A DNA stretch of 64,000 bases from Alphaproteobacteria bacterium (GCA_006226495.1 SBGU01000035.1:29996-93995); one strand, 5' to 3'. Counted from the first letter of the stretch, positions 1 through 10,422 are shown. The notes: generated from the letters alone by a model not told the origin. Made by a program: numbers and translations.

Positions 1-1011
1 GGCAAACATGAAGGCACCATCCCCTGGCGCCCGAACCGGCCCCTCGAAATGCTGCCCGACACGCCTTTCTACAAGGTGTTCACCGAAGACTATGACGAGG
101 TGGTCAAGGCCGAGGAACTGTGCGACCTCGATGAACTTGAGCGCTTGCGCAAATATCTCGACCAGCAGATGGCGCATCTGTCCGGGGCTGTATCCAAGCT
201 GGCGAACCGGCTGCAGCGGCGATTGCTTGCCCAACAGCAGCGCCATTGGCAGTTCGACCTCGAGGAAGGCATCCTGGACGCGGGCCGGCTGGCGCGCGTG
301 GTGTCGGCGCCGACCAAGCCCTTGTCCTACAAGCTGGAATCCGACACCGAATTCAAGGATACGGTGGTCACGCTGCTTCTCGACAACTCGGGCTCCATGC
401 GCGGGCGGCCGATTTCAATTGCCGCCATCTCCGCCGACATCCTGGCGCGCACGCTGGAACGCTGCGGCGTGAAGGTGGAAATCCTCGGCTTCACCACCAA
501 GGCCTGGAAGGGTGGGCAAAGCCGCGAAAAATGGTTGCAGGCAGACAGGCCCAAACAGCCGGGGCGCCTCAACGACCTCCGCCACATCATCTACAAGACC
601 GCCGATGCGCCCTGGCGCCGCGCGCGCCGCAACCTCGGCCTGATGATGCGCGAAGGGCTCCTGAAGGAAAACATCGACGGTGAAGCGCTTCTGTGGGCGC
701 ACAACCGCATGATGGCGCGCTCGGAAGAACGCCGCATCCTGATGGTGATCTCGGACGGGGCCCCGGTTGACGACAGCACGCTCAGTGTCAATTCCGGCAC
801 CTATCTCGAGCTGCATCTCCGCCAGGTGATCAAATGGATCGAAGCCCGGTCGCCGGTCGAGCTGATCGCCATCGGCATCGGGCATGATGTCACACGCTAC
901 TATAAACGTGCGGTCACCATCCTGGACGCCGAACAGTTGGGCGGCGCCATGACCGAACAACTGGCCAGCCTGTTTGAAGAAACGCCGCCGCGCCCGCGCG
1001 GGATGCGCTGA
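1..1011 (+). CDS. cobT: Cobaltochelatase subunit CobT, C-terminal part (5' end outside window)
   Basis: The reading frame is open from base 1 and ends at a TGA, giving 336 visible residues; the N-terminal acidic part lies outside the window. The C-terminal half is a von Willebrand factor A domain with the MIDAS signature DNSGSM around residues 124-129 and a later ISDGAP segment. CobT pairs with the AAA+ subunit CobS and the large subunit CobN to insert cobalt into hydrogenobyrinate diamide in aerobic cobalamin synthesis, in the cytoplasm. The ATG at 49 is internal to the frame, because the preceding codons ([14 protein letters not shown]) read as CobT-like sequence. The presence of this gene fits the cobalamin-dependent radical SAM enzyme encoded further along. 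Confidence 0.93.
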   Translation, partial: GKHEGTIPWRPNRPLEMLPDTPFYKVFTEDYDEVVKAEELCDLDELERLRKYLDQQMAHLSGAVSKLANRLQRRLLAQQQRHWQFDLEEGILDAGRLARVVSAPTKPLSYKLESDTEFKDTVVTLLLDNSGSMRGRPISIAAISADILARTLERCGVKVEILGFTTKAWKGGQSREKWLQADRPKQPGRLNDLRHIIYKTADAPWRRARRNLGLMMREGLLKENIDGEALLWAHNRMMARSEERRILMVISDGAPVDDSTLSVNSGTYLELHLRQVIKWIEARSPVELIAIGIGHDVTRYYKRAVTILDAEQLGGAMTEQLASLFEETPPRPRGMR

Positions 1012-1016
1012 CCCAA

Positions 1017-2027
1017 ATGTTCGGGCGTTCAAAGAACCATCTGGCAATCCTGGCGCTGACCGGGTTCATGGCCTGTGCCTATATGATCCTGCCCACGGGT
1101 GGCCGGGCCGGGGCCGAACTGGGTGCCCGCAATGCCGATGTGCATGCGGAAGCCGTGCCCCTTGACCCGCGCGACCCCAACCGCCGGGACATCGGTGCCC
1201 TCACTTATGTGGCCGGCTGGTCGCTGCGCTCTCCCGACCCGCGTTTTGGCGGCTGGTCCGGCCTTGTGGTCACCGATGGCGGGCGCAAGCTGGTGGCGAT
1301 CAGCGACCAGGGCGACTGGCTGAGTGCAAAGCTGGATATTTCGGCGCCCAATCCGCTCAGCGACAGTGTGCTGCAGCCCCTGGACCCCAATCTGCCGGGT
1401 GCTACCAAGATCGCTTTCGATTCCGAAAGCCTGATCGAGGCACCCGATGGCGGTTTCCTCGTCAGTTTCGAACAGATGCACCGCCTGCTGCGCGCAAGCC
1501 CGGGCGGCCCCATCAGCAACACGCCCTATAACAAGATCATCGATTTTGAAGGCGTGCATTCCAATTCGGGCATGGAAGCCATCAGCTTCCTGAACGACGG
1601 GCGCCTGATGGTGATGTTCGAAACGCCGCTCAAAGGTGAAGAAGGCTCGGACAGCCGGCTGACCGGATGGGTGGGCGACGAGGCCGGCGGCGGTCGTTTC
1701 TGGTTCCAGCGCCCGAAGGATTATTCCGCCACCGATGCCGCCACCATGAAGAATGGCGATATGCTGTTGCTGATGCGGGACTATTCGCCGCTCAGGGGTG
1801 TCAGCGCCAAGATCCTGCGCATAAAGGGCGCGGACATCAAGGCCGGCGCCACCATCACGGGCGAAGAACTGGCGACCCTGAAGCCGCCCCTGACGGTCGA
1901 CAATATGGAAGGCCTGGCGGTCGTGGAACGCGATGGCCAGCCGCCGCTTCTGTTCCTGATCTCGGACGATAATTTCCGCATGACCCAGCGCAGCTTGCTG
2001 CTGGTGTTTCAGCTCCGGGCCGGGTAA
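1017..2027 (+). CDS. Esterase-like activity of phytase family protein, exported or membrane-anchored
   Basis: This 336-residue protein has an N-terminal hydrophobic segment (about residues 10-27, ILALTGFMACAYMILP) that acts as a signal peptide or anchor. The body resembles the phytase esterase-like family (PF13449), a beta-propeller-type fold, with segments such as GWSGLVVTDGGRKLVAISDQG, ESLIEAPDGG, GMEAISFLNDGRLMVMFE and DNMEGLAVVE. Substrate and reaction are not known for most members. It begins 5 bases after the cobT stop, so it is probably cotranscribed with cobT and with the sulfotransferase 9 bases downstream. Family assignment rests on the overall pattern, not on catalytic residues. 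Confidence 0.75.
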   Translation: MFGRSKNHLAILALTGFMACAYMILPTGGRAGAELGARNADVHAEAVPLDPRDPNRRDIGALTYVAGWSLRSPDPRFGGWSGLVVTDGGRKLVAISDQGDWLSAKLDISAPNPLSDSVLQPLDPNLPGATKIAFDSESLIEAPDGGFLVSFEQMHRLLRASPGGPISNTPYNKIIDFEGVHSNSGMEAISFLNDGRLMVMFETPLKGEEGSDSRLTGWVGDEAGGGRFWFQRPKDYSATDAATMKNGDMLLLMRDYSPLRGVSAKILRIKGADIKAGATITGEELATLKPPLTVDNMEGLAVVERDGQPPLLFLISDDNFRMTQRSLLLVFQLRAG

Positions 2028-2036
2028 GCAGGCACC

Positions 2037-2939
2037 ATGGAAAATACAAAAGACACCGACATCAAGGCCCTTGTTGCAAAGGCCGAGGCCCTGATCCTTG
2101 ACGAAAAGCCCGAAGCCGCGCAGGCGCTGATCGCGGCGGCGCTTCAGGACCGGGACCATGTGCGCCTGTGGCGGTTCCAGCGCCGGGTCCTCCTTATGCT
2201 GGGGGACGAGGCGGCGGCAGCCGGGGTGATGCAGCGCATCATCGACAAGATACATGCGCCCACACCCGGCGAACTGGCGCTGGCAGGGTCACCCCGGTCG
2301 GCCTTCACGGCGGTCCGCAAACACAAGATCCTCTATCTGCATGTGCCCAAATGCGGGTCCACGACCGTGAAGGACATGCTGTATTTCATGCTGACCGGCG
2401 AACGCGGCGAAGGCCACGCCCATACGCTTGTGGCCAAGCGCGCGCCTTACCAGTATCTGGACCGCACGAAACTTGCGCACAGCCACCCGAACTGGTTCCG
2501 CTTCCTGGTGGTGCGCGATCCCGTTGCGCGGCTCCGGTCCTATTACCGTTTCAATCTGGTGTTCACCAACGACCTCTCGAAGGAAGTGCCGGGGCGCGAG
2601 ACGTTCCTCGGTCTGCCGCTGCAGCCGGACTATGACACGTTCCTCCGCCACCTGGACCGCTATCGGCAGGTGTTCCGCACGCTCCGTGCCCACACCAACG
2701 CCATTACCGACATCGCGGGCACGGACGCCGGGCTTTACCACTGGATCGGGTCGGTGGGCGACATGGCGGCCTTGCGGGCGAAGCTCTCTGAACGCGCGGG
2801 TGTCGCGATTCCGGAAATCCACAATTTCCGCTCGGCCGAAATGGCTGCGATTGTACCCGATGCCGATCTGGAGGCTGCGGCCCGCGAACGCTATGCGGCT
2901 GATTATACCGTCTATGGCAACTGGTTCGCCGCCCGCTAG
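2037..2939 (+). CDS. Sulfotransferase family protein with helical N-terminal extension
   Basis: The 300-residue protein carries the PAPS 5'-phosphosulfate loop LHVPKCGSTTV (about residues 102-112) and the 3'-phosphate-binding motif VRDPVARLRSYYRF (about 158-171), as in carbohydrate-type sulfotransferases (Sulfotransfer_2). The first 80 residues are an alanine-rich helical stretch resembling a degenerate TPR pair. It should transfer sulfate from PAPS to a surface glycan or other hydroxyl acceptor; the acceptor is unknown. It follows the phytase-like gene closely on the same strand. A second, unrelated sulfotransferase-fold gene lies at 17978. Confidence 0.8.
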   Translation: MENTKDTDIKALVAKAEALILDEKPEAAQALIAAALQDRDHVRLWRFQRRVLLMLGDEAAAAGVMQRIIDKIHAPTPGELALAGSPRSAFTAVRKHKILYLHVPKCGSTTVKDMLYFMLTGERGEGHAHTLVAKRAPYQYLDRTKLAHSHPNWFRFLVVRDPVARLRSYYRFNLVFTNDLSKEVPGRETFLGLPLQPDYDTFLRHLDRYRQVFRTLRAHTNAITDIAGTDAGLYHWIGSVGDMAALRAKLSERAGVAIPEIHNFRSAEMAAIVPDADLEAAARERYAADYTVYGNWFAAR

Positions 2940-2951
2940 GTCCCCCAAAAG

Positions 2952-2980
2952 AAAAACGCCGCGGCGTATGCCACGGCGTT
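2952..2980 (-). terminator. Rho-independent terminator of rpmB
   Basis: Arms 2955-2965 and 2970-2980 (AACGCCGCGGC / GCCACGGCGTT) form an 11-bp stem with one G-T pair and a 4-base loop. On the minus strand the stem is followed by a T-rich run, so it terminates rpmB; it may also serve the converging sulfotransferase gene. Confidence 0.8.
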
Positions 2981-3007
2981 TCCCGGAATTCTGTCTGAAG
3001 ACAGGCC

Positions 3008-3301
3008 TTAAGCAGCAGCTTCGGCTTTCTTCTTCTTGATGTCCTTCTTCAGCTTCAGCGCAGCAGCCGACAGGTCGGTGTCGCGAGCTTTCAGGAGGAA
3101 ATTGTCCAGACCGTCGTTGTGCTCAACCGAACGCAGCGCGTGCGTGGAAACACGCAGGCTGACCGAACGGTTCAGGACGTCGGAGATCAGGGTTGCTTTT
3201 ACCAGGTTCGGCAGGAAGCGACGACGGGTTTTGTTGTGAGCGTGGGACACGTTGTTACCGGTCATTACACGCTTGCCAGTCAGTTCACATACGCGCGACA
3301 T
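3008..3301 (-). CDS. rpmB: 50S ribosomal protein L28
   Basis: The 97-residue protein begins [21 protein letters not shown] and continues with the typical L28 pattern [10 protein letters not shown] and [17 protein letters not shown], ending in a lysine/alanine-rich tail. It is a structural protein of the large ribosomal subunit. The start is supported by an AAGGA Shine-Dalgarno element 8 bases upstream. A short GC hairpin (CGGGG...CCCCG, 3325-3342) lies in the presumed leader. The gene stands alone with its own terminator. Confidence 0.97.
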   Translation of the reverse strand: MSRVCELTGKRVMTGNNVSHAHNKTRRRFLPNLVKATLISDVLNRSVSLRVSTHALRSVEHNDGLDNFLLKARDTDLSAAALKLKKDIKKKKAEAAA

Positions 3302-3532
3302 GTTCGTTATCCTTGTTTTTCTGTCGGGGACATTGTGCCCCGAGAATCTTTATGAGCCATGTAGCCCGGGCCGGAATTGACCCGAACTGGCGGCGTGGAT
3401 AGGCGATTCGGGGCCACCGGTCAAGCTTAATCGGCCAAAACCGGCCATTTCTGGCCATTCCCGGCAAATGCGGGGGATTGATCGGCGCCCTGATTGCAGG
3501 CAAACTGTCGGGTGTGATCGGGGGTTCACCTT

Positions 3533-4096
3533 ATGAATAACGATACCAACGCTGCCCTGTTGCGGGCGAGTGAAAGCCACCAGTTCGAAACCTACTGGCG
3601 GTCCATCTGGCCGCGCACCGGCATGCCGACAAGCGACCGGATCGACTGGGACACCCTGGGCCCCCTCAAGGATTTTGTCATCGAAGGCCGGTTCACGCCG
3701 GGGCCCGATGCCACCATGATCAACACGTTCGTGGGGCGCGGCATCACCGATGGCCTGAATGCCGATGTCACCGGCCAGGAATATTTCGCGACCGTGCGCG
3801 ACCAGGACCGGGCGCTGATCATCCGGGTGTTCGAAGCCATGGTGGCCCAGCCCTGCGGGCGCTGGCGCATCATGCATTACACTTTCGAACGGGGCGTGCA
3901 GATCCCGATGGATACCACCTTCTTCCCGTTCCGGGACGTGGCCACCGGCGGTATCGGGATCGGGGCCTTGATCCTGCCGCTTGACGATGCGGCACCGTCC
4001 AAAATGGCGGGGCGGGTGACGGGGGCATCGGCCGGCACGGCGGCACAGTGGATCAATATGGGCGCCGGCATCCCTGCCGATGCGATGCTGGTCTAG
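3533..4096 (+). CDS. PAS domain-containing protein (PAS_5 type)
   Basis: The 187-residue cytoplasmic protein matches the alphaproteobacterial PAS_5 (PF07310) pattern: an N-terminal helix with [24 protein letters not shown], then a single PAS-like alpha/beta domain ([34 protein letters not shown]). No output domain is attached, so it may sense a small ligand or act with a partner. It is convergent with the amidase/macrodomain pair: its 3' end overlaps the 3' end of the macrodomain gene by four bases on the opposite strand. Confidence 0.75.
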   Translation: MNNDTNAALLRASESHQFETYWRSIWPRTGMPTSDRIDWDTLGPLKDFVIEGRFTPGPDATMINTFVGRGITDGLNADVTGQEYFATVRDQDRALIIRVFEAMVAQPCGRWRIMHYTFERGVQIPMDTTFFPFRDVATGGIGIGALILPLDDAAPSKMAGRVTGASAGTAAQWINMGAGIPADAMLV

Positions 4097-4608
4097 CCCA
4101 GCGCCTGGACCGCGCGCCGGTAGTGGCTCGTGGCCAGGATATCGAAACAGACAAAACGCACGTCCTCGACCCCCGTGCCGGGGTTCGAAAACAGCCAGGC
4201 ATGGGTGGCGGCTGCGGCCACCTGTGCGGCGTGTTCGACCGGATACCCGTAGGCGCCGGTGCTGATGGCGGGAAAGGCAATGGACTTCAGGCCATAGTCT
4301 GCGGCCAGCACCAGCGACCGCCAGTAACAGCGTGCCAGCATGTCGGCCTCGCCCCTGTCGCCGCCCTGCCATACGGGGCCGACGGTATGGATGACATAAC
4401 GGGCGGGCAGGGCATAGGCCCTGGTGATCTTGGCATCCCCCGTGCGGCAGCCGCCCAGAAGCCGGCATTCGGCCAGAAGCTCGGGCCCGGCAGCCCGGTG
4501 GATGGCGCCGTCGACACCGCCACCGCCCAAGAGGCTGTTGTTGGCCGCGTTCACGATGGCGTCCACCGGCACGGTGGTAATGTCGCCTTCGGTCACGCGG
4601 ATGGTCAC
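4093..4608 (-). CDS. Macrodomain protein, probable O-acetyl-ADP-ribose deacetylase
   Basis: The 171-residue protein is a single macrodomain. It has the ADP-ribose-binding signatures [27 protein letters not shown] (residues about 15-41) and [20 protein letters not shown] (about 113-132), as in the MacroD/YmdB class. It is expected to hydrolyse O-acetyl-ADP-ribose or remove ADP-ribose from proteins or nucleic acids in the cytoplasm. The start is a GTG that overlaps the TGA of the upstream amidase gene (GTGA), so the two are translationally coupled. Confidence 0.9.
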   Translation of the reverse strand: MTIRVTEGDITTVPVDAIVNAANNSLLGGGGVDGAIHRAAGPELLAECRLLGGCRTGDAKITRAYALPARYVIHTVGPVWQGGDRGEADMLARCYWRSLVLAADYGLKSIAFPAISTGAYGYPVEHAAQVAAAATHAWLFSNPGTGVEDVRFVCFDILATSHYRRAVQALG

Positions 4609-6353
4609 AGGCCTTCCTTCGCGGTCAGTTCAGGCCGGTTGGCGGCAAAATTCAGGCTGCGCTCCAGAAGTTGCCCGACGGCGATCAACTGGTCTTCCCG
4701 GAACAGGTTTCCCCACAGGGTAATGGCATGCGGCACCACCCGGTCGGGCACCGGAATGTCGCGGCGCGCACCTGTGAGCGGCAGGGTCGGGCGTTTTTCC
4801 ATGCCCACCGGCAGGGTCAGGCTCGGGTAACCGGTGAAATTGCTGATCACCAGCATGTCGCCGGCAAAATGCGGGCAGACGATCAAATCCACCTGTTTAT
4901 AGACCTCGGCCATGATGCCCATGGTGCGGCGGCGGAACCGGTCCAGTTGCAGCGATTCGACTGCGGAATGGAAACGGGCGGCCCGGAAGGTATTGGGCCA
5001 GGCGGCCGCTTCCTGCCAGCTCATCAGGTCGTCCCGGCCGGAGAGGGTCAGCTCTTCGAACATGGCGGCCGATTCGACCTCAAGGTTGGTCAGCATGGTA
5101 TTGTAGGGCAGTTTCGGCAGCTCGATGGGCACCAGGCGGAAACCCAGTTCCTTCAGGGTTGCCAGCGCCTTGCGGTCACTGCCGGTGGCACCGTCCGCGA
5201 ACCAGGCCGGGTTATAGCCGATGCGCAGTTCTTCCTTCTGCACACTGGGGCCGTCATAACTGAAGCCGAAATCGATGGCGCTCGGGTCCATATTGTCGGT
5301 GCCATTGAGGACCGACAGCACGAGCGCGGTGTCCTCCGCGCCCCGGCAGATGGGCCCGGCTTTGTCGAGCGACCAGCACAAAGGCATCGCGCCCGTGCGC
5401 GGCACCCGCCCGAAGGTCGGCTTCAGCCCCGTGGCGCCACAGCGCGCCGACGGCGACACGATCGAGCCCATGGTTTCGGTACCGATGGCAAAACCGCACA
5501 GGCCGGCGGCGGTGGCGGAGGCTGAACCCGCGCTTGAGCCCGACGCGCCTTCGTCGCTGTTCCAGGGGTTGCGGGTAATGCCGCCAAACCATTTGTCGCC
5601 GTAAGCCAGCGCACCCAGGGTGGTTTTGCCCAGCATCACGGCGCCGGCGTCCCTGAGGCGGGTCACGATGGTGGCATCGGTCGCGGGCATGCGGTCCTTG
5701 TAAGGTTCTGCGCCCCAACTGGTGCGCACGCCGGCGGTGTCGAACAGGTCCTTCAGGCCGTAGGGGATGCCGTGCAGGGGCCCGCGGTAGCGCCCGCTTC
5801 TCAGTTCCACATCCGCCTTGTGCGCCTGTTCGCGCGCCAGGTCGGCGGTTATGGTCACAAAACATTCCAGCTTCGGCGCATAACGCTGGATACGGTTTAG
5901 ATACAGGTCCGTCAGCCGGCTTGAGGTGATCACCCCCGCCTTGATCCAGCGGCTGAGGGTCACCAAGGGCGCAAAGGCGATCGAGGCTTCGTCGCTGGGC
6001 AGCGCGGCCTGCATTGGTGCGGCCAGCAGCACCCGGTTTTCCTGCGGCGCGAAGCTCATGCCCGGCAGGCGCGGGTCGAAGGTCATGGCCGGGGCGTCGG
6101 CCTCTGTCAGTTGCACGGCGGCGCGGCGGCGGCGAATACGGTCGACCATGCCCTCAAGTTCGTCGAAAATCAGCGCCCGTTCGTCGGCGGTATAGGCCAC
6201 GGCGTCCAGCCGTTCGCAGGTCGAAAGGTCGGCGGGGCTGGCGATCGGTGGTGCTGCATTGGCCCGCGAAACTGTTGCACCTGCAACAGCCGCGCCGCCA
6301 ACGGCTGCCGCGCCCTTCAGAATCTGCCGGCGGTTCAGAAGGCTCGAGGCCAT
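4605..6353 (-). CDS. Tat-exported amidase (amidase signature family)
   Basis: The 582-residue protein starts with a twin-arginine signal peptide ([29 protein letters not shown]), so it should fold in the cytoplasm and act in the periplasm. The amidase signature fold is evident: catalytic Lys in YGLKDLFDT, cis-Ser in the [13 protein letters not shown] loop, and nucleophile Ser in [11 protein letters not shown], followed by GLKPTFGRV. The family hydrolyses amide bonds, but the substrate is not readable here. I chose the ATG at 6353 because GGGAG lies 9 bases upstream; the longer frame would need a TTG at 6407. It is the first gene of a pair with the macrodomain protein. Confidence 0.88.
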   Translation of the reverse strand: MASSLLNRRQILKGAAAVGGAAVAGATVSRANAAPPIASPADLSTCERLDAVAYTADERALIFDELEGMVDRIRRRRAAVQLTEADAPAMTFDPRLPGMSFAPQENRVLLAAPMQAALPSDEASIAFAPLVTLSRWIKAGVITSSRLTDLYLNRIQRYAPKLECFVTITADLAREQAHKADVELRSGRYRGPLHGIPYGLKDLFDTAGVRTSWGAEPYKDRMPATDATIVTRLRDAGAVMLGKTTLGALAYGDKWFGGITRNPWNSDEGASGSSAGSASATAAGLCGFAIGTETMGSIVSPSARCGATGLKPTFGRVPRTGAMPLCWSLDKAGPICRGAEDTALVLSVLNGTDNMDPSAIDFGFSYDGPSVQKEELRIGYNPAWFADGATGSDRKALATLKELGFRLVPIELPKLPYNTMLTNLEVESAAMFEELTLSGRDDLMSWQEAAAWPNTFRAARFHSAVESLQLDRFRRRTMGIMAEVYKQVDLIVCPHFAGDMLVISNFTGYPSLTLPVGMEKRPTLPLTGARRDIPVPDRVVPHAITLWGNLFREDQLIAVGQLLERSLNFAANRPELTAKEGL

Positions 6354-6493
6354 AGGCTTGTGCTCCCGGGTTTTCTGTTTCGATGGTATCTGCCGCTTCA
6401 GGTTCAACTATAGGGTTTCCAACTGGCGACCGGAACAGCTATTAGGCATAAAAGTTAACGGTTTGTATTCTCTGGTATCACTGCGGGCGTTTT

Positions 6494-9484
6494 ATGGCAG
6501 GCATTATCAAGGCGGTTCTGGGGCCCACCAACACGGGCAAGACCCATTATGCGGTGGAACGCATGCTCGGTTATGCCTCGGGGGTCATGGGCTTTCCGCT
6601 CCGGCTTCTGGCGCGGGAAGTCTATGACAAGGTGGTGGCCATCAAGGGCGCGCGCCAGGTCGCGCTCTTGACCGGGGAAGAGCGCATCGTGCCGGAAGGC
6701 GCGCGTTATTTCCTCTGTACCGCCGAAGCCATGCCGCGCCACACCATGGCTGATTTTGTTGCGATCGACGAAATCCAGATGGCGGCCGATGCCCAGCGCG
6801 GCCATATCTTCACCGACCATCTGCTGAACACCCGCGGCCGGCACGAGACCCTGCTTCTGGGCTCCGGCACCATGCAAGGTATCCTCCGCCGCCTGATCCC
6901 AGAAATCGAGATTGTCGGGCGCGAGCGTTTTTCGAAACTGTCCTATATCAAACCCGCGAAAGTGGCCCGCCTGCCGCGCCGCAGCGCCATTGTCGGTTTT
7001 TCGGCCAGCGACGTATATGGCCTTGCCGAACTGCTCCGGCGCCAGCGCGGCGGTGCCGCGATTGTGATGGGGGCCCTGTCGCCCCGCACCCGCAACGCGC
7101 AGGTGGAAATGTACCAGTCGGGCGAGGTGGAATATCTGGTCGCGACCGACGCCATCGGCATGGGCCTGAATATGGATATCGGCCATGTGGCTTTCTCCGG
7201 CCTCTCCAAATTCGATGGCCGCAGCTTCCGGGATCTGACCGCCGCCGAAGCCGGCCAGATCGCCGGCCGCGCCGGGCGCTACCAGAAGGATGGCACTTTC
7301 TCGACCCTGTCGGGTAGCGAACCGATGGACCCGCTGATGGTGGCCCAGCTTGAGGAACACCAGTTCGATGCCGTGAGGCGGCTTTACTGGCGGAATCACC
7401 GGCTCGATTTTGGCTCGCTCAGGCGGCTTGAACGCTCGCTCGAGGAGCCGGCGACCATCGAGGGGCTGCACCGGGTCCGGGATGCGGTTGACCATATGGC
7501 TTTGAAGGCCCTGATGGCCGACCAGAAGATCGCCGACCGGGCAACAGATGCCCAATCGGTCGAAAGGCTTTGGAATGTCTGCCAAATTCCGGATTTCAGG
7601 AAACTGTCGACCGACGATCATTTCAGCCTGCTGCGCCGAATCTTCGTCGACCTGATGGGCCCGGCGGGCGTGATCCCGCACGACTGGGTCGCCGCACAGG
7701 TGAAGCGCCTTGACAATAGCCACGGCGATATAGATACCTTGGCCGGTCGAATCGCCAGTATCCGTATCTGGACCTATGTGTCGCACCGGAAAGGCTGGCT
7801 TGAAGACGCGGCCCATTGGGCCCACGTAACACGCAGCGTGGAGGATAAACTCTCCGACGCGCTGCACGAAAGGTTAACCCAGCGCTTTGTGGACAGGCGC
7901 ACTGCCGTCCTCATGCGCTCGCTCAGGCAAAGGGACGCACTCAGCGTGAGCATCGATAGTGAAACGAACCAGGTCTCTGTGGAAGGCCACGAGATTGGTC
8001 AACTGAACGGTTTCTCCTTCCGTGTTGATCCCAGCGCCGGTGGCGACGAACAGAAAACCCTGCAGGCAGCGGCGGAAAGCGCCCTCCAGGTCGAACTGAC
8101 CCGGCGCGCCAAACTGTTCGCCAATGTCGGCTTCAAGACCCTGAGCTTCGACTTCGCCGAAGGCCTGGCGTTCCCGAAACTGATGTGGGAAGGCGCCGCC
8201 ATCGCCACCGTGCATGACACCGGCGCCCTGTTTGCCCCGCGCGTGAAGCTGGTTGCCTCCAGCCTGCTGACCGGCGAACTGGCCGACCTCGTGCGCACCA
8301 AGACCCAGGAATGGCTTGATACCCGGATCGCTGAAAAGCTCGAACCGCTGATCAAGCTCGCACAGGAACTGAACGGCGACCTGGAAGCCCCCGAAGGCGC
8401 GGCGCCGCTGTCCGGCTTGGCTCGCGGTGTTGCTTACCGGCTTGTGGAAAATTACGGCGTCATCTCGCGGGCTGCGGTCGACGGCGACCTGCGCCAGCTT
8501 GACCAGGATGCCCGCAAGGGCCTCAGGCGCTTCGGCATCCGCATTGGTGCCTCCAGCCTTTATATCCCGCTCATTCTGAAGCCGCATGCCAACGAACTGC
8601 GCCTGATGATGTGGGCGATGGCCGGCAAGCTGAACGGCCTGCCGCCGATCCCGACACCGGGCATGGTTTGGGTTGAAGCCGAAGCCACCGCGCCGCGCGA
8701 ATTCTATGAACTGGCCGGTTTCCAGGTCGTCGGCAAGAAGGCCGTGCGCATGGACATGCTGGAACGCCTGGCCGACGCCGTGCGCCCCTTGGGCCAGGGT
8801 GCGGACTGGTTCGAGGTCACGCCCGAGATCATGGGCCTTGTCGGCCTGTCCGGTGAAGACTTCGCCGAAGTGATGCAGGCCGCGGGTTACCGCCACGAGG
8901 TCCGGCAGGTACCGGTGCCCCAGAAGGCCACCGAAGCAGCCCCGGAATCTGAAGCTACTGAAGCCGCAGCAGAAACCCCGGCTGAAGCCACCGACGCACC
9001 GGCAGAGGCTGCCGCCGAGGTTGCCCCTGAGGTCGCCCCGGAAGCAGCGGTCGAAGCCGCCGCTGAAACCGAAGCGCCCGCAGAAGAAGCTGCTGCCGAC
9101 GCCGGCGCCGAAGCCGCGCCGGAAGCAACCGATGCAACCGCCGAACTGGTCGACCGCTATTTCTTCCAGTGGGCGCCGCGCCGCAAGGCCCGCCCGCAGG
9201 GCGAAGGCCGTGGTGAGGGTCGCGGTCGTGGTGAAGGTCGTGGTGAAGGCCGGGGCCGCGATGGCGGCAAGGGTCCGCGTCAGGGCAAGGGCGAAGGCCG
9301 CGATGGTGGCAAGGGCCCGCGCAAGGGTGGCAAGGGCCGCCCCGAGCGTGGTGAAGGCCGCGGTGAAGCTCGGGGTGAACGGGTCATGAGCGCGCGTCCG
9401 CCCAGGAAGGACAAGCCGATCGATCCCGATTCGCCGTTTGCCGCGCTGGCCGGCCTCAAGGACCAGCTCTCCAAGAAGAAATAA
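6494..9484 (+). CDS. SUV3-like DExH RNA helicase with low-complexity C-terminal tail
   Basis: This 996-residue protein has Walker A GPTNTGKT (residues 10-17), a DEIQ motif II (92-95) and a helicase C-terminal arginine-finger region AGQIAGRAGRY (about 254-264). This is the arrangement of mitochondrial SUV3 and its alphaproteobacterial relatives, which unwind RNA for the degradosome. After about residue 800 comes an Ala/Glu/Pro-rich acidic stretch, then from about 905 a Gly/Arg/Lys-rich repeat (RGEGRGR-like). Such tails in RNA helicases usually bind RNA or partner proteins. The S4-domain gene starts two bases after the stop, so both act in RNA metabolism, probably as one transcript. Confidence 0.88.
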   Translation: MAGIIKAVLGPTNTGKTHYAVERMLGYASGVMGFPLRLLAREVYDKVVAIKGARQVALLTGEERIVPEGARYFLCTAEAMPRHTMADFVAIDEIQMAADAQRGHIFTDHLLNTRGRHETLLLGSGTMQGILRRLIPEIEIVGRERFSKLSYIKPAKVARLPRRSAIVGFSASDVYGLAELLRRQRGGAAIVMGALSPRTRNAQVEMYQSGEVEYLVATDAIGMGLNMDIGHVAFSGLSKFDGRSFRDLTAAEAGQIAGRAGRYQKDGTFSTLSGSEPMDPLMVAQLEEHQFDAVRRLYWRNHRLDFGSLRRLERSLEEPATIEGLHRVRDAVDHMALKALMADQKIADRATDAQSVERLWNVCQIPDFRKLSTDDHFSLLRRIFVDLMGPAGVIPHDWVAAQVKRLDNSHGDIDTLAGRIASIRIWTYVSHRKGWLEDAAHWAHVTRSVEDKLSDALHERLTQRFVDRRTAVLMRSLRQRDALSVSIDSETNQVSVEGHEIGQLNGFSFRVDPSAGGDEQKTLQAAAESALQVELTRRAKLFANVGFKTLSFDFAEGLAFPKLMWEGAAIATVHDTGALFAPRVKLVASSLLTGELADLVRTKTQEWLDTRIAEKLEPLIKLAQELNGDLEAPEGAAPLSGLARGVAYRLVENYGVISRAAVDGDLRQLDQDARKGLRRFGIRIGASSLYIPLILKPHANELRLMMWAMAGKLNGLPPIPTPGMVWVEAEATAPREFYELAGFQVVGKKAVRMDMLERLADAVRPLGQGADWFEVTPEIMGLVGLSGEDFAEVMQAAGYRHEVRQVPVPQKATEAAPESEATEAAAETPAEATDAPAEAAAEVAPEVAPEAAVEAAAETEAPAEEAAADAGAEAAPEATDATAELVDRYFFQWAPRRKARPQGEGRGEGRGRGEGRGEGRGRDGGKGPRQGKGEGRDGGKGPRKGGKGRPERGEGRGEARGERVMSARPPRKDKPIDPDSPFAALAGLKDQLSKKK

Positions 9485-9486
9485 TC

Positions 9487-9942
9487 ATGCCAGGACCCAA
9501 AAGGTCAGGGCCTGAAAACACCGGTGCGGCGGATGTCGCACCGGGTGCCACCCCGGGGGCATCTGCGGGCCGCATCCGGCTCGACAAATGGCTGTGGCAT
9601 GCGCGCTTTTTCAAATCCCGCTCCCTGGCGGCCGCCGAATGCCGCGCCCGCCATGTGCGCATCAACGGCAACCATGTCACCAAAGCCAGCGCGACCGTCG
9701 CACCCGGCGACATCCTCACCTTCGCGCGCGGCGAGCGCATCTTCACCGTGCGTATGCTGGCCCCCGGTGAACGCCGCGGCCCGGCGCCTGAAGCGCAAAC
9801 TCTTTATGAAGACCTCAGCCCGCCACCCGTGAAAACCGGCGACGCCCCCGAAACCGCGCCGGTCGCCGAACGCGACCGCGGCACGGGCCGCCCCACCAAA
9901 GCCGAACGCCGCGCGACCGACAAGCTCAGGGACTGGGACTGA
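9487..9942 (+). CDS. S4 RNA-binding domain protein, Hsp15 (HslR) family
   Basis: The 151-residue protein contains an S4 domain at about residues 31-90 (IRLDKWLWHARFFKSRSLAAAECRARHVRINGNHV), as in heat-shock protein Hsp15. Hsp15 rescues stalled 50S subunits carrying nascent chains. The C-terminal 50 residues are a basic/proline-rich tail of the kind common in alphaproteobacterial versions. It lies two bases downstream of the helicase gene. Residues 1-30 are low-complexity, so an internal start is possible. Confidence 0.88.
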   Translation: MPGPKRSGPENTGAADVAPGATPGASAGRIRLDKWLWHARFFKSRSLAAAECRARHVRINGNHVTKASATVAPGDILTFARGERIFTVRMLAPGERRGPAPEAQTLYEDLSPPPVKTGDAPETAPVAERDRGTGRPTKAERRATDKLRDWD

Positions 9943-9945
9943 GGG

Positions 9946-10422
9946 CTATTCCAGAACCGTGACATGGTCTGTCAGCCATTTTTCGGCACAGGCCTGATTG
10001 CCGCCCTTCACATGAAAGAAAGTAGGATTGGCCTGCGTCTGCTGATCCTTGGGTGACGAAAAGGCGGCAAAAATTGTCGGTTCAAACACGGTGCTTGGTA
10101 GCCGGATTGTGTACAGGCGTGGCCTGATTTCATGGCCAAGGAGGTTTTTCAACTCCGGCTCCGAGTTTTGCGGACTGTATGTACCGCGCACGGTCATGCC
10201 ACGGCAGGCTTCGGAGCTGAATCTGAGCGTAAAGATATCAAGGTCTGATTGCATTTCCAGCCCGTCCAGTTTGCCAGTGTCATGGAACAGCACATTCATG
10301 AACTGGATGCCGGACCCGGCAAACAGCCGCGCCGGCGGTTGTGGTGCGGCGCCAAGCTGGCTGAAGGCCAGAAGGGCGGACAGGAGGGCAAGGCCCAGCA
10401 TTGTGGCAGTTGCTTTTAACAA
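9946..10422 (-). CDS. Hypothetical secreted protein
   Basis: I do not recognise this 158-residue protein. It has a clear signal peptide (LKATATMLGLALLSALLAFSQLGAA, residues 2-26) and a soluble domain with two cysteines (SSEACRG, NQACAEK) that could form a disulfide in the periplasm. The start used is a TTG preceded by GGAGA about 9 bases upstream; the ATG at 10401 has no Shine-Dalgarno element and would lose the positive end of the signal peptide. It converges with the S4 gene and is divergent from fdxA. The sequence is visibly AT-richer than its neighbours. Confidence 0.65.
   Translation of the reverse strand: MLKATATMLGLALLSALLAFSQLGAAPQPPARLFAGSGIQFMNVLFHDTGKLDGLEMQSDLDIFTLRFSSEACRGMTVRGTYSPQNSEPELKNLLGHEIRPRLYTIRLPSTVFEPTIFAAFSSPKDQQTQANPTFFHVKGGNQACAEKWLTDHVTVLE

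Noticed and set aside
1029..2255. A 408-codon minus-strand frame opposite the phytase-like gene
   Set aside because: Low-complexity composition without motifs; it covers parts of two real genes.
6354..6407. N-terminal extension of the amidase from a TTG
   Set aside because: The twin-arginine signal would become internal and the TTG lacks a Shine-Dalgarno element.
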